A DNA stretch of 64,000 nucleotides from JAUSPI01 sp964454305 (GCA_964454305.1 CAYVXX010000001.1:62001-126000), one strand, 5' to 3'. Counted from the first letter of the stretch, positions 8,712 to 17,526 are shown. Numbers and translations are program-made. The notes: generated from the sequence alone by a model not told the origin.

Positions 8712-8975
8712 ATGGCAAACCTTGCTACAACGAAAATGTCGTCAAAAGGGCAAGTGGTTATCCCTGAGGGAATTCGCAAGCGTCTTAAATTAAAAACGGG
8801 GACTCAATTTGTTGTTGTTGGTGACAATGATGTCGTTATTCTTAAAAATATTACTCCTCCCTCAATTGAGGAGTTCGACGAATTAATTGCAAAAGCCCGC
8901 AAAACTGGCAAACAAACAAGACTGAAAAAAAACGATATAAAAGAAGCCATTAGTAAAGTTAGAAGGATTAAATGA
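8712..8975 (+). CDS. SpoVT/AbrB-type antitoxin
   Basis: An 87-residue protein with an N-terminal swapped-hairpin AbrB DNA-binding domain (TTKMSSKGQVVIPEGIRKRL). Its C-terminal half is charged and probably helical (EEFDELIAKARK), as expected for the part that binds and inhibits the toxin. TTGAGG precedes the ATG by about 9 nt. The stop overlaps the toxin start by 4 bp (ATGA), the classic translational coupling of type II toxin-antitoxin genes. A palindrome in the promoter suggests autorepression by the antitoxin or the complex. Confidence 0.88.
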   Translation: MANLATTKMSSKGQVVIPEGIRKRLKLKTGTQFVVVGDNDVVILKNITPPSIEEFDELIAKARKTGKQTRLKKNDIKEAISKVRRIK

Positions 8976-9376
8976 AAATTGTCCTTGATACCAATGTCTT
9001 TATCTCCGGTATATTTTTTAGTGGACCACCCTCAAAAATTCTTCAAGCATGGAAAGACTCAAAAGTTCAAATCATTCTCTCCGAAGAAATACTTGAAGAG
9101 TATCAACGTGTTGCGGAAGAATTATCATCTAAATTTTCTGCGGTTCATATTGATCGAATAATCGAACTGCTCACAATTTATGGGGAAGTCTTTGAAACAA
9201 AAGATATTTCTGTATCTGTTTGTAAAGATCCTGATGACAATAAATTTATAGAGTGTGCAATTGCAGGTAACAGCAAGTTAATAGTCAGCGGAGATAAGCA
9301 CCTATTAAATGTCACCGGTTATCAGGGTATTTCGGTTTTGAAGCCCAGGGATTTCATAGATAACCACTTGAAATGA
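8972..9376 (+). CDS. PIN-domain ribonuclease toxin (COG1569-like)
   Basis: A 134-residue PIN-fold protein, the presumed RNase toxin of the pair. The acidic residues of the metal site are visible: the N-terminal LDTNVFISG, then CKDPDDNKFIECA in the middle (the Asp-Pro-Asp-Asp-Asn signature of the COG1569 subgroup), and SGDKHLL near the end. It overlaps the antitoxin by 4 bp. All catalytic acids are present, so it should be active unless bound by the antitoxin. The pair stands alone between repeats, consistent with acquisition by transfer. Confidence 0.88.
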   Translation: MKIVLDTNVFISGIFFSGPPSKILQAWKDSKVQIILSEEILEEYQRVAEELSSKFSAVHIDRIIELLTIYGEVFETKDISVSVCKDPDDNKFIECAIAGNSKLIVSGDKHLLNVTGYQGISVLKPRDFIDNHLK

Positions 9377-9463
9377 GATGTATAGGGCCCAAGCCTCCCT
9401 TTGACCTTTAGACTGATAACAGTTCTACCGCTAACGACCGGCTGAACGGGCATTTTAAATATC

Positions 9464-9501
9464 AGAGCGGAATGTTTGCGAGCTTTTTCTTGACAGATAA
9501 C
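9464..9501 (+). repeat. 38-bp direct repeat, left copy
   Basis: AGAGCGGAATG, one variable base, then TTGCGAGCTTTTTCTTGACAGATAAC. The same 38 bp occur at 10905-10942 with one mismatch. The two copies flank the exported decarboxylase-like gene. Confidence 0.75.
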
Positions 9502-9525
9502 ACATGAAAGGAAGGTGAAATCAAA

Positions 9526-10836
9526 ATGAAAAAGGTAATTAACAGGACGAAATTTATTTTCGCGATACTAATATTCGCCGTAATGGTTCTTCCCGCAAGC
9601 ACAGTCTTTTCAGCGGACAATAACCATAAGCAGATAACCCGGGAACTTATAAATTTAGTGGAGACAAATCCGGAAATCAAAAACATGCTGGAATCATCCA
9701 TCGCGGAAGCCCAAAAAATCAATCCCGACCCGAAGACGAATCCTGTTCAGAGCTTACCGGAATATTATGATTTCATAGACGAAGCATCGAAGCTCCTTCC
9801 TCAGGAGATAGTTGGAGGCCCAGCCGGTTCTGTACGTGACCAGATGCTGCAAGGTCTTTGTTACTTCTATTTTCTTGTTGACCAGCCCCTGCCTGAATTA
9901 AAAGACAAAGGCCTGTTCAAAAATGCGCTTCAGTACTACCCGCCTTTTTCCTCCTGGCTTCGTAAATTTGCCAACGCCTGGGGAGAGTTCCTTGATACTG
10001 AAGAGTCATGGAATGAAGAGATTTACCGGCAGATTTATAACGACCCCAAATTCGGTTTGCAGGAAGGGTGGTATGAGCCCCCATCCAACTGGAAGACCTT
10101 CAATGATTTTTTCGCCAGATATTTAAAGTCGCCTGATGTGCGGCCCATTGCTTCGCCGGATGATCCGGCCGTCGTTGTCCTGCCGGCCGATTCCGTTTCT
10201 CAAGGAGTATGGGCAATTGATGAAAATTCAAATATTCAAGTAGAGGGTGGATTAAAAGTCAAACTCTTGACTTATTACAGCATCAGGGAGTTGCTTGGTG
10301 AGGACAGCCAGTACAGGGATGCATTTGCCAATGGCGTGCTCACTCATACCTTTCTGAACGTAAATGACTACCACCGTTACCATTTTGCCGTTGGTGGAAT
10401 CATTAAAGAAAAGAAGATCATATCGGAAAACGTTGCCTTGGAGGTGAACTGGGATCCGGAGCAGGGAAAATATGATCCCATTGACTCCACAGGCTGGCAG
10501 TTTTCCCAGACCCGTGGTTATGTGATAGTGGATACGGGAAAATACGGACTGGTGGCACTTATTCCCATGGGTATGGCCCAGGTGTCTTCTGTCAACTTTG
10601 AGGGTAATGTCAGGCCGGGAATCACTCATAAGAAAGGCGACATGCTCGGTAATTTCCTATTCGGGGGATCTGATTTCATTATGCTTTTCCAGAAAAAGGC
10701 CGGGTTTGAAATCACGGCAGCGACAGAAGATAAAGCAGTTACGAAATCCGGTCCCGGCCATGGAAGCGAAGTAACGACCTATAAACATGCTCTTATGGGC
10801 GAGGAGTACGGCGTAATGAAGGGACAGGCAAAATAG
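9526..10836 (+). CDS. exported phosphatidylserine-decarboxylase-related protein
   Basis: 436 residues. The first 28 form a clear signal peptide (basic start, hydrophobic core, ASTVFSA cleavage region). The following region up to about residue 230 is not recognised. The C-terminal half resembles PSD-type pyruvoyl decarboxylases: the FNDFFARYLK helix, SPDDPAVVVLPADS, the NDYHRYHF histidines, and FGGSDFIMLF near the end. In true PSDs the Ser of GGST/GSS is cleaved to make the pyruvoyl group. A Ser is present, so self-processing is possible, but Asp follows where Thr is usual. An exported PSD homologue is odd, and the substrate is unknown. Confidence 0.75.
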   Translation: MKKVINRTKFIFAILIFAVMVLPASTVFSADNNHKQITRELINLVETNPEIKNMLESSIAEAQKINPDPKTNPVQSLPEYYDFIDEASKLLPQEIVGGPAGSVRDQMLQGLCYFYFLVDQPLPELKDKGLFKNALQYYPPFSSWLRKFANAWGEFLDTEESWNEEIYRQIYNDPKFGLQEGWYEPPSNWKTFNDFFARYLKSPDVRPIASPDDPAVVVLPADSVSQGVWAIDENSNIQVEGGLKVKLLTYYSIRELLGEDSQYRDAFANGVLTHTFLNVNDYHRYHFAVGGIIKEKKIISENVALEVNWDPEQGKYDPIDSTGWQFSQTRGYVIVDTGKYGLVALIPMGMAQVSSVNFEGNVRPGITHKKGDMLGNFLFGGSDFIMLFQKKAGFEITAATEDKAVTKSGPGHGSEVTTYKHALMGEEYGVMKGQAK

Positions 10837-10904
10837 GATGAAAAATCGGCGACTAAATATTTTTCCTGTTCGAAAAGAGTGCGATCTGTTACTCAAGCAC
10901 TTAC

Positions 10905-10942
10905 AGAGCGGAATGGTTGCGAGCTTTTTCTTGACAGATAAC
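10905..10942 (+). repeat. 38-bp direct repeat, right copy
   Basis: Second copy of the repeat at 9464-9501. Here its TTGACA (10931-10936) is followed 16 nt later by TATATG, so this copy could act as the promoter of the polyamine gene at 11012. Confidence 0.7.
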
Positions 10943-11011
10943 GATTTTTTATTATATGAAAATTCTCTTTTACCAGCTGAATTTTATTTATAAGGATATG
11001 GAAGACCGCCA

Positions 11012-12088
11012 ATGAAACCGACAGGAAAACAGTTCATAGCAGAATTTATCAACTGCTCGGCCGATATTCTAAATGATCAACAGACCATTGAACGGATTTT
11101 AAGTGAAGGGATTGTGAAATGCGGGATGAATCTCGTCAGCATAAACAGTCATAGCTTTAATCCGATAGGCGTTACATCTATCGCGATTGTCTCCGAATCT
11201 CACATTGCCATTCATACGTATCCCGAAGCCCGTCATGCCTCACTTGATATCTTTACCTGCTCTGATGAATCCCAACTGTCCATTGATCTGCTGGATTTCC
11301 TGAAAGATGAGCTTGACCCGGATACGGTGAGGGTCGCTGAAATGAAGAGAGGAAATCCTCTCGAAATAATACACACCGACTGGATAACAGATTTTTGCGA
11401 GTCCATAGGATTTGAAGTCCGGTACCATGTTGAAGAAAAAATCCTCGACACACGGTCAGAATATCAGCAAATCAATGTCATAAAGAATGAGACCTTCGGC
11501 AGGATGATGTTTCTCGATGGAGAGCTGCAGATCGCGGCCGCTGATGCCCATATCTATAATCAAAGCATGGTTTCCCCCCTGATTGAGGCCGGTAACAGTT
11601 TAAACAATGTGGCAATCCTTGGTGGCGGAGACGGTGGAGTCCTTTACGAGCTGCTGAAACACAATCCCGGGAGAGTTACGCTCATCGACATCGACAAAGA
11701 AGTGATAAATATCGCCAGGAAATATCTGAAAGATATATGTTTCGATGCCTTTGATGATCCAAGTGTTACGATCATAAACGATGATGCAAATACTTTTCTC
11801 GACGAGAAACACGACTTCGATGCCATTGTCTACGATTTAACGATGCATCCCGAATCATTCATCAATGTAGATAGAGAAATATATCTGGATGGAATTTTCT
11901 CAAAGATTAAAGATAATCTTAAAATGGGTGGTGTGCTAAGCGTACAGTGCTGTTCCCAATTTGACGCGACAACGCTCGGCATTATAACCGTAATTTTAAA
12001 TAAACATTTTTCCGACGTTACATTTAAAAAATCGTATATTCCATCTTTTTGCGTGAGTTGGGTATTCGCATCCGCTAAAAGAAAGTAA
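11012..12088 (+). CDS. fused S-adenosylmethionine decarboxylase and spermidine synthase
   Basis: 358 residues with two enzymes in one chain. Residues 1 to about 118 form a prokaryotic AdoMet decarboxylase. The self-cleavage Ser and catalytic His lie in IVSESHIAIHTYPE, followed by ASLDIFTC. Residues from about 130 are a spermidine synthase: the FLDGELQIAAADAHIYNQ segment, the SAM-binding AILGGGDGGVLYELLKH, VTLIDIDKEV, and the YDLTMHPE active-site stretch. Together they would make decarboxylated AdoMet and transfer its aminopropyl group to putrescine. Such fusions are known. ATG 11012 follows GGAAGACC. It stands alone, with a possible promoter in the 38-bp repeat. Confidence 0.9.
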   Translation: MKPTGKQFIAEFINCSADILNDQQTIERILSEGIVKCGMNLVSINSHSFNPIGVTSIAIVSESHIAIHTYPEARHASLDIFTCSDESQLSIDLLDFLKDELDPDTVRVAEMKRGNPLEIIHTDWITDFCESIGFEVRYHVEEKILDTRSEYQQINVIKNETFGRMMFLDGELQIAAADAHIYNQSMVSPLIEAGNSLNNVAILGGGDGGVLYELLKHNPGRVTLIDIDKEVINIARKYLKDICFDAFDDPSVTIINDDANTFLDEKHDFDAIVYDLTMHPESFINVDREIYLDGIFSKIKDNLKMGGVLSVQCCSQFDATTLGIITVILNKHFSDVTFKKSYIPSFCVSWVFASAKRK

Positions 12089-12137
12089 GCTGATTCCCTT
12101 GCCGGAAAAGCCTCCCGGTAGAAATCTTCGTATTAAT

Positions 12138-12203
12138 TTGTCATTCTGACTTTATTTCAGAATCTCACGAGATCCTGAAACGAGTTCAGGATGAAACAAA
12201 CAG
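12138..12203. repeat. extragenic palindrome between the polyamine gene and thrC
   Basis: TTTCAG-ATCTC-GAGAT-CTGAAA forms a near-perfect hairpin, extended outward by TCATTCTGA/TCAGGATGA. The wording is that of palindromic repeats scattered in many bacterial genomes. Lying between two convergent genes, it may also help terminate both. Confidence 0.65.
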
Positions 12204-12210
12204 TCATTTC

Positions 12211-13605
12211 TTAAGGGCTTTTTGTCTTGAGGTTATCCTGGAGATATTCCTTAAATGTCGCGTAGTCACCGGGCAACTCAGATGGTTCCCCTACCCTGCT
12301 ATCGATATCCTTCATGCTTTGCGGAAGCTCGGGCATTATGCCGAGGAGTTCCTTTATCTCATCGGGAAATTTGGCCGTATGAGCCGTCTCCAGAGATACA
12401 CACAGCGGAAAATCACCGGACTCTTCAAGATAGATTTCAAGTCCCTTCCAGCCAACCGCTCCGTGAGGTTCGAGGACAACTCCATATTTGCTGTAAACTC
12501 TTTCTATGGTCTGCCGTGTAACAGTATCAGATACGCTCACTGAAAAAATTTTTTCTCTCATCGCATCGATCGCGGGATATGCATGAACGGTGCCGAGCCT
12601 GTCAACAGTGCCGCCATATAAATCGAAGAACCTGGCCAGGTTGCTCGGATGGCCGACATTCATCGCATTGGACAGGCACGCCCTGGACGGCGACACCTTC
12701 TCATAGCGGCCCGTTTTCAGATATCGGGGGAATTCATCATTTTCATTGGTTGGCATGACAAGCTTTTTTACCGGTATCCCCATTCTCCTCGCATATTCGC
12801 ACCCAAGCGCATTCCCAAAATTACCCGAAGGAACGGAAAAAACGATCTCCTCCTCCTTTTCGGCAAGCTGCGCATAGGCGTAAACATAATAGACAATCTG
12901 CGGGAGTATTCTGCCGAAGTTTATCGAGTTCGCCGATGTCAGGTAGAGATAGTCGAGTCCCGGCTCTGAAAAGGCCTGTTTGACCAGATTCTGGCAATCA
13001 TCGAACTTTCCCTGAATGGATATCGCCCGCACGTTTTCGCCGATCGTATCCAGCTGTTTCTTCTGCCTCCCGCTCACCTCATCCCTCGGATAGAGGATGT
13101 TAACATCAATGCCGGGGACGCCTTTAAATGCCTCGCCAACCGCACTCCCCGTATCTCCCGATGTCGCCACAAGGACATTCAGTCTTTTGCCCCTGTCCCG
13201 GAAATGACTCATCAGCCTCGCCATCATCCTGGCGGCAAAATCCTTAAAAGAAGCCGTCGGACCCTGGTCAAGCCTCATTACGTATTTTCGGTCGAAGACC
13301 CTTTCCAGGGGAACGGCAAAATTGTAGGAGTCTTTGACTATCTCTCTCAGCCGATCAGATGAAATCTCATCATGCAGAAATGCCCAGGCTACAAGCATTG
13401 CCGTTTCCGGATACGGCGCCCCCTTCAATGCCATAACATCCTCCGGAGAAATTTGAGGGATGACATCGGGCATAAAAAGTCCCTCATCAGGAGCCTGCCC
13501 CTTAAGAAGCGCGTCCTTGAATGAAACGGATTCTTTAAACGGCACGATTCCCGGAGTGCCGGTGAGGTTTCTGTTCGTGCTGTAATAGCGTATTTTGTTC
13601 CCCAT
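12211..13605 (-). CDS. thrC: threonine synthase
   Basis: 464 residues, a PLP enzyme that converts O-phospho-L-homoserine to threonine. The PLP lysine is in PTASFKDFAARMM, the phosphate-binding loop is ATSGDTGSAVGEAF, and a VPSGNFGNALG segment follows. The C-terminal LEPHGAVGWKGL block is of the shorter, E. coli-like class. It converges on the polyamine gene, and the LysR gene downstream (13647) has the same direction with a 41-bp gap. Nothing suggests a link with the selenium genes. Confidence 0.93.
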   Translation of the reverse strand: MGNKIRYYSTNRNLTGTPGIVPFKESVSFKDALLKGQAPDEGLFMPDVIPQISPEDVMALKGAPYPETAMLVAWAFLHDEISSDRLREIVKDSYNFAVPLERVFDRKYVMRLDQGPTASFKDFAARMMARLMSHFRDRGKRLNVLVATSGDTGSAVGEAFKGVPGIDVNILYPRDEVSGRQKKQLDTIGENVRAISIQGKFDDCQNLVKQAFSEPGLDYLYLTSANSINFGRILPQIVYYVYAYAQLAEKEEEIVFSVPSGNFGNALGCEYARRMGIPVKKLVMPTNENDEFPRYLKTGRYEKVSPSRACLSNAMNVGHPSNLARFFDLYGGTVDRLGTVHAYPAIDAMREKIFSVSVSDTVTRQTIERVYSKYGVVLEPHGAVGWKGLEIYLEESGDFPLCVSLETAHTAKFPDEIKELLGIMPELPQSMKDIDSRVGEPSELPGDYATFKEYLQDNLKTKSP

Positions 13606-13646
13606 TTCTTAAATACCACCTCATAAAAGTCTAAGAATTAAACATT

Positions 13647-14567
13647 TTACACCGCGTAGTCCTTCGCAAATTCCAGAAACAATTTATGATAATGCATTAA
13701 ACTGAATTGCTTCTTATAAATCAAATAAAAATGTCTCTGAACGGTACAGTCCTGAATCGGCACTTCACAAAGAACCCCCTGCTGTAATTCCCGTTTTATA
13801 GCATGAACGGAGAGGATGGAGACACCGAGGCCGGCAATGATCGCCTCTTTGACCGCTTCAGAGCTTCCCATCTCACAGACACAATTGAACATGGAAAGGC
13901 TCCTGTCAGTATTTTTACGCAAGTAGTCTTCCAGGATTTCGCGGGTAGCTGAACCCCTCTCTCTGATAACAAAGGGGGCTTTTGAAACCTCACCCAGTGT
14001 CACATATTTCTTTTTAACCCAGAGATGGTCTGCCGGTACAGCTAAAACAAGTCTGTCCTCCCAGAGGGATTCGACATGCAATCTTTTGTCAAACGTCTGT
14101 TTGCCTATAAAACCTATCTCCGCCTGATCATACAGGATCATCTCCAGGGTTTCTTCGCTATCAGAGGTTTGAACGTAAGCCCGAATATCAGGAAAAAGCT
14201 TTTTGAAATCATTCAAAAGGCGCGGAAGGATATATGTTGCCGGTATGGTGCTGGCACGGATAAAGATACTTCCTGATTCATTTTCCTTCATCCTTGAAAT
14301 TTTTTCCTTTGCCTCATCTCTTAATCTGAGGATCTTTTTAGCATAATCATAAAGTATCTTCCCCTCAGGCGTTAAAAATATTCCCCTGTTTCTCCTGTTA
14401 AGAATCCTGGCGTTGACCGATTCTTCCAGATTTTTAATATGCTTGGTCATAGACGGCTGGGTCAGAAATACCTTCTTGGCAGCTCGGCTGAAGCTTCCTT
14501 CTTCAACGATACGGACAAGAGATTCCATTTGTTGAATAGTGATATTCTTGAATTGATCGTAACTCAT
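13647..14567 (-). CDS. LysR-type transcriptional regulator
   Basis: About 306 residues from ATG 14567. It has an N-terminal winged helix-turn-helix (MESLVRIVEEGSFSRAAKKV, then LTQPSMTKHIKNLEE) and a C-terminal substrate-binding-type effector domain (residues ~90-300), as in CysB/CbbR regulators. It is divergent from yedE, and the 127-bp spacer holds an AT-rich imperfect palindrome. Its first ~50 codons and the whole spacer recur at 26871-27110 in front of the double-cubane reductase operon. The intact regulator therefore probably controls both operons. The effector is unknown; selenium or sulfur status would suit the targets, but that is inference. Confidence 0.9.
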   Translation of the reverse strand: MSYDQFKNITIQQMESLVRIVEEGSFSRAAKKVFLTQPSMTKHIKNLEESVNARILNRRNRGIFLTPEGKILYDYAKKILRLRDEAKEKISRMKENESGSIFIRASTIPATYILPRLLNDFKKLFPDIRAYVQTSDSEETLEMILYDQAEIGFIGKQTFDKRLHVESLWEDRLVLAVPADHLWVKKKYVTLGEVSKAPFVIRERGSATREILEDYLRKNTDRSLSMFNCVCEMGSSEAVKEAIIAGLGVSILSVHAIKRELQQGVLCEVPIQDCTVQRHFYLIYKKQFSLMHYHKLFLEFAKDYAV

Positions 14568-14585
14568 GGAAAAGTTAACTACCAT

Positions 14586-14657
14586 AAATTTCAATTATAA
14601 TCAACGAAGAATTATAACTATTATGAATTTGACTTATTCCTTAAATTTAGGTAGTTG
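14586..14657 (+). promoter_or_regulatory. LysR operator and promoter of the yedE operon
   Basis: An imperfect inverted repeat, AAATTTCAATTATAAT...TATAACTATTATGAATTT (14586-14630), overlaps TTGACT (14629-14634), with TAGTTG 17 nt further on (14652-14657). The same arrangement, base for base at most positions, recurs at 27033-27104. Confidence 0.6.
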
Positions 14658-14694
14658 CATAAGACCATCAGATACGGGAAAGGAGACGATGATA

Positions 14695-15774
14695 ATGGCA
14701 GGTAAATTCTGGACGCAAAAAACATGGATTATTCTTGGAGGCCTGATTTTAGGTGCACTTGCAACCCTGCTCACAAAATGGGGAAATCCTGCAAACATGG
14801 GCATCTGTGTTGCGTGTTTTTATCGTGACATTACAGGCGGACTCGGCCTGCACAGGGCAGGAGTGGTACAGTATATCAGACCGGAAATAATAGGTTTCGT
14901 ATTCGGCGCTCTTATCTCAGCTTTCGCCTTCAGAGAGTTCAGACCAAAAGGGGGCTCCTCTCCGATAATACGTTTTCTGTTGGGCGCCTTTTTCATGATC
15001 GGCGCGCTGGTTTTCCTGGGCTGCCCAATCAGGGCGCTGATAAGACTTGCAGGTGGTGACCTCAACGGTATTACCGCTCTCTTAGGGATCATCGTTGGTG
15101 CATTTATCGGCATTCAGTTTTTAAAAGGTGGTTATAACCTTGGGCGGGCCGGAAGTGCATCGAAAATATCTGCCTTGATGATACCACTTATTATGCTTGG
15201 CCTTTTTCTCTTGATAGTTTTCAAACCGCATTTCCTCTTTTTCAGTCAAAAGGGGCCGGGTGCAATGCATGCTCCCATCCTGATTTCACTTATTGCAGGA
15301 ATCATCGTTGGCGTCATCGCTCAAAAGACAAGAATGTGTTTCGTCGGGGGCTGGAGGGATATTATGCTGGTTAGAGACTTCTACCTCTTCAGCGGAATCG
15401 CAGCCTTCTTTGTCGGTGTTCTGGTTTGCAATTATGCACTGGGCAATTTTGCTTCAGGATTCTACCACTGGGGGTTTGAACATCAACCCGTTTCCCATAA
15501 TAATCATTTATGGAATTTTCTTGGAATGGTACTGGCGGGCCTGACTGCAACACTTCTGGGTGGATGTCCCCTGCGCCAGACAATCCTGGCAAGCGAGGGG
15601 GATACAGACGCTGGGATTACCATACTTGGCCTCATTGTCGGCGCTGCCTTTGCCCATAATTTTTTGCTTGCATCGAGCCCCAAAGGCCCGGGTGAATTCG
15701 GGCCCCTGGCAGTAATTATAGGTTTAATATTCTGTTCGGCTGTCGGCGTTTCAATGATGGAAAGAGGAAAATAA
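14695..15774 (+). CDS. yedE: YedE-family membrane transporter (selenium- or sulfur-related)
   Basis: About 359 residues with around nine or ten membrane segments. It belongs to the YeeE/YedE family, whose members import thiosulfate or have been linked to selenium metabolism when next to yedF and selD. Conserved Cys motifs are present: VFLGCPIRALIRLAGGD near residue 105, RMCFVGGWRD near 210, and LGGCPLRQTILASEGD near 285. ATG 14695 (9 nt after GGAG) is preferred over ATG 14689. The open frame extends further up but would cover the operator. First gene of a six-gene plus-strand operon ending with yedF. Confidence 0.85.
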   Translation: MAGKFWTQKTWIILGGLILGALATLLTKWGNPANMGICVACFYRDITGGLGLHRAGVVQYIRPEIIGFVFGALISAFAFREFRPKGGSSPIIRFLLGAFFMIGALVFLGCPIRALIRLAGGDLNGITALLGIIVGAFIGIQFLKGGYNLGRAGSASKISALMIPLIMLGLFLLIVFKPHFLFFSQKGPGAMHAPILISLIAGIIVGVIAQKTRMCFVGGWRDIMLVRDFYLFSGIAAFFVGVLVCNYALGNFASGFYHWGFEHQPVSHNNHLWNFLGMVLAGLTATLLGGCPLRQTILASEGDTDAGITILGLIVGAAFAHNFLLASSPKGPGEFGPLAVIIGLIFCSAVGVSMMERGK

Positions 15775-15775
15775 C

Positions 15776-16312
15776 ATGGTCTTCGGAATAAAAAGAAAGC
15801 CCCGCTTTGAGGGAGGAGGTCTTTTTCTCTTTGAAAAGGTAGAAGATGCCATAAAAGCGGAAAGGGTTCTTAAATCGGCAGACTATATGGTCAAGCTCGT
15901 AGCGCCGCCCCCTGCTCTGAGGAAAGGATGCGACCTGGCGGTTGAGATAAATCTGGTTGAGCAGATGGGTATAGAAAGGCTTTTCAAGCAGAAAGATGTA
16001 AACTATATCGAGGTCGTCCCCATGAAGGGTAGCGGAAATCTCCTCGAAATCGTAAAGATAACCGATTTCGGTGACGCAGTAATGGTAAAGGCAGGTAATA
16101 TGAAGCTTACATTTGATAAGAATACCGGAAAAATCTTGAACACCTCCGGAGGGGGCTGTCCCGATATCCCCTATCTTCATTCCGAACTCATCGATAAAAA
16201 ACTAACAGATGCACCGAGGCCGAAGGATATAGGCTTTACCTTATGCGCTCTTATGATGGACCGGGCTTTTCTTGAATGTCTGGATCTCTGGAAAAGTAAG
16301 GTGGAAAATTGA
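15776..16312 (+). CDS. DUF3343-domain protein with an additional C-terminal domain
   Basis: 178 residues, starting 2 bp after yedE. Residues ~8-75 (GGLFLFEKVEDAIKAERVLK, then VKLVAPPPALRKGCDLA) look like DUF3343, a small domain usually found beside yedE and yedF in selenium-related clusters. The remaining ~100 residues are not recognised. They include a TSGGGCPDIPYLHSELI stretch with a single Cys and a C-terminal GFTLCALMMDRAF segment. Two conserved-looking Cys (near residues 43 and 129) could be chalcogen-binding, but this is inference. It is translationally coupled to its neighbours on both sides. Confidence 0.65.
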   Translation: MVFGIKRKPRFEGGGLFLFEKVEDAIKAERVLKSADYMVKLVAPPPALRKGCDLAVEINLVEQMGIERLFKQKDVNYIEVVPMKGSGNLLEIVKITDFGDAVMVKAGNMKLTFDKNTGKILNTSGGGCPDIPYLHSELIDKKLTDAPRPKDIGFTLCALMMDRAFLECLDLWKSKVEN

Positions 16313-16313
16313 A

Positions 16314-17207
16314 ATGATGCTCATCTGTGGAACAGTCCCGATAAAGGGCTTCCCGCTGACGCTGGGAGAGATTAAAACTAAAGCGGGATCATTGGTCATA
16401 AATGATCTGGAAATCCCGTGCACACAAGGCACTGCCGCCCTGATCAGCGCCGCATCAGCTACCACCTGTCATCTGAACATCACTCCACCCCGGGCATTAT
16501 TAGTTGGCGACAATGGTGAAGGAAAAGGAAGTAGATTACTTTATGAGTATTTGATAAAGAATATTTCCGAACTTTCACCGGCCGTGCTGGTACTTCACTA
16601 TTGCCTTCCAGTTATGGGCTTGATGAGACGGCTGTGTGAATCTATAGAAAAATGTTCTAAAAAACCGATTATGATCGCGGATGCATCTTCGATGTATGCA
16701 GCAAAAGCAGCAGGATTGGCGGCAAAATTTGACATCTTCACTCCGGATTTCTGTGAAATGGCCTTTTTAGCCGACCCCGATGCCACACATCCCGCTTATA
16801 TCAGCAGGCACCTTTTCGATGCCGATATAACGCAGGCTTCCGAATTGGTAGCTGATGCTTATCGTAACAATAACGCAGCAAAGATGTTGCTTATTAAGGG
16901 AGCGGCTGATTATGTGGTTGAAAATGGTAAAATCCTGGACACTATTACTGCGCCTGATATACCGGAGCTTGAAGCCATAGGGGGAACGGGTGATACTATT
17001 ACGGGTATGGTTTCTGCTTTTGTCTATGCTGAACTGGAATTACATCAGGCAGCAATTATTGCAACCAGGGCAAATCGTATGGCCGGAAAATACGCACAGG
17101 CTACACCGGCTACCAGAATTCACGAAATTACTTCCCAGCTTCCGGCGGTTTTTAAGGATCATTTATGCGAGTGGAGCGGTATCTGTTATACCGCAGTTCC
17201 GGATTGA
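16314..17207 (+). CDS. ribokinase-like / ADP-dependent NAD(P)HX-dehydratase-like protein
   Basis: 297 residues from ATG 16314, 1 bp after the previous stop. The sequence has a ribokinase-fold look related to the C-terminal domain of YjeF/Nnr: LLVGDNGEGKGSRLLYEYL, DIFTPDFCEMAFL (the TPxxxE position), LLIKGAADYVVENGKI and, near the end, EAIGGTGDTITGMVSAF, which matches the GTGD anion-hole and catalytic Asp. It is probably an ATP-dependent kinase or dehydratase, and the substrate is unknown. It lacks the Nnr epimerase half. Its place between DUF3343 and Mop genes suggests a role in selenium or molybdenum handling, which is inferred from context only. Confidence 0.6.
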   Translation: MMLICGTVPIKGFPLTLGEIKTKAGSLVINDLEIPCTQGTAALISAASATTCHLNITPPRALLVGDNGEGKGSRLLYEYLIKNISELSPAVLVLHYCLPVMGLMRRLCESIEKCSKKPIMIADASSMYAAKAAGLAAKFDIFTPDFCEMAFLADPDATHPAYISRHLFDADITQASELVADAYRNNNAAKMLLIKGAADYVVENGKILDTITAPDIPELEAIGGTGDTITGMVSAFVYAELELHQAAIIATRANRMAGKYAQATPATRIHEITSQLPAVFKDHLCEWSGICYTAVPD

Positions 17208-17290
17208 CAGTTTTAAGATAACAGAAACCGGGTTTTCCCAGTGGCTGAAAGCGAAAGCTATTAGACAAATAAAGAAGAGAGGTGGTAGAG

Positions 17291-17506
17291 ATGAAGTATG
17301 GCGCCAGAAACCAATTGTCGGGAAAGGTAGTCGAAATCAAGAAAGGGACTTTAATGGGACAGATAAAAGTAAAGATGCCTGGCGACTATACTATATCGTC
17401 GGTAATGACCCTGGATTCCCTGAATGATCTCGGCATAAAAGAGGGAGACAAGGTTAAGGCAATAATTAAGGCAGTAAATGTATTGTTGGTAAAAGATGAA
17501 ATTTAA
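17291..17506 (+). CDS. Mop-domain molybdate/tungstate-binding protein (molbindin)
   Basis: A 71-residue single Mop domain (ARNQLSGKVVEIKKGTLMGQ, then MTLDSLNDLGIKEGDKVKAI and an end KAVNVLLVKDE), the usual size of molbindins, which form hexamers that bind molybdate or tungstate. ATG 17291 is chosen with GAGAGG 8 nt upstream; a GTG lies three codons earlier. Its presence in an otherwise selenium-flavoured operon suggests a link to a molybdenum enzyme, possibly of the selenium-dependent hydroxylase kind, but no such enzyme is in the window. Confidence 0.88.
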   Translation: MKYGARNQLSGKVVEIKKGTLMGQIKVKMPGDYTISSVMTLDSLNDLGIKEGDKVKAIIKAVNVLLVKDEI

Positions 17507-17526
17507 TAAGTGAGGAGGGAACAGCA

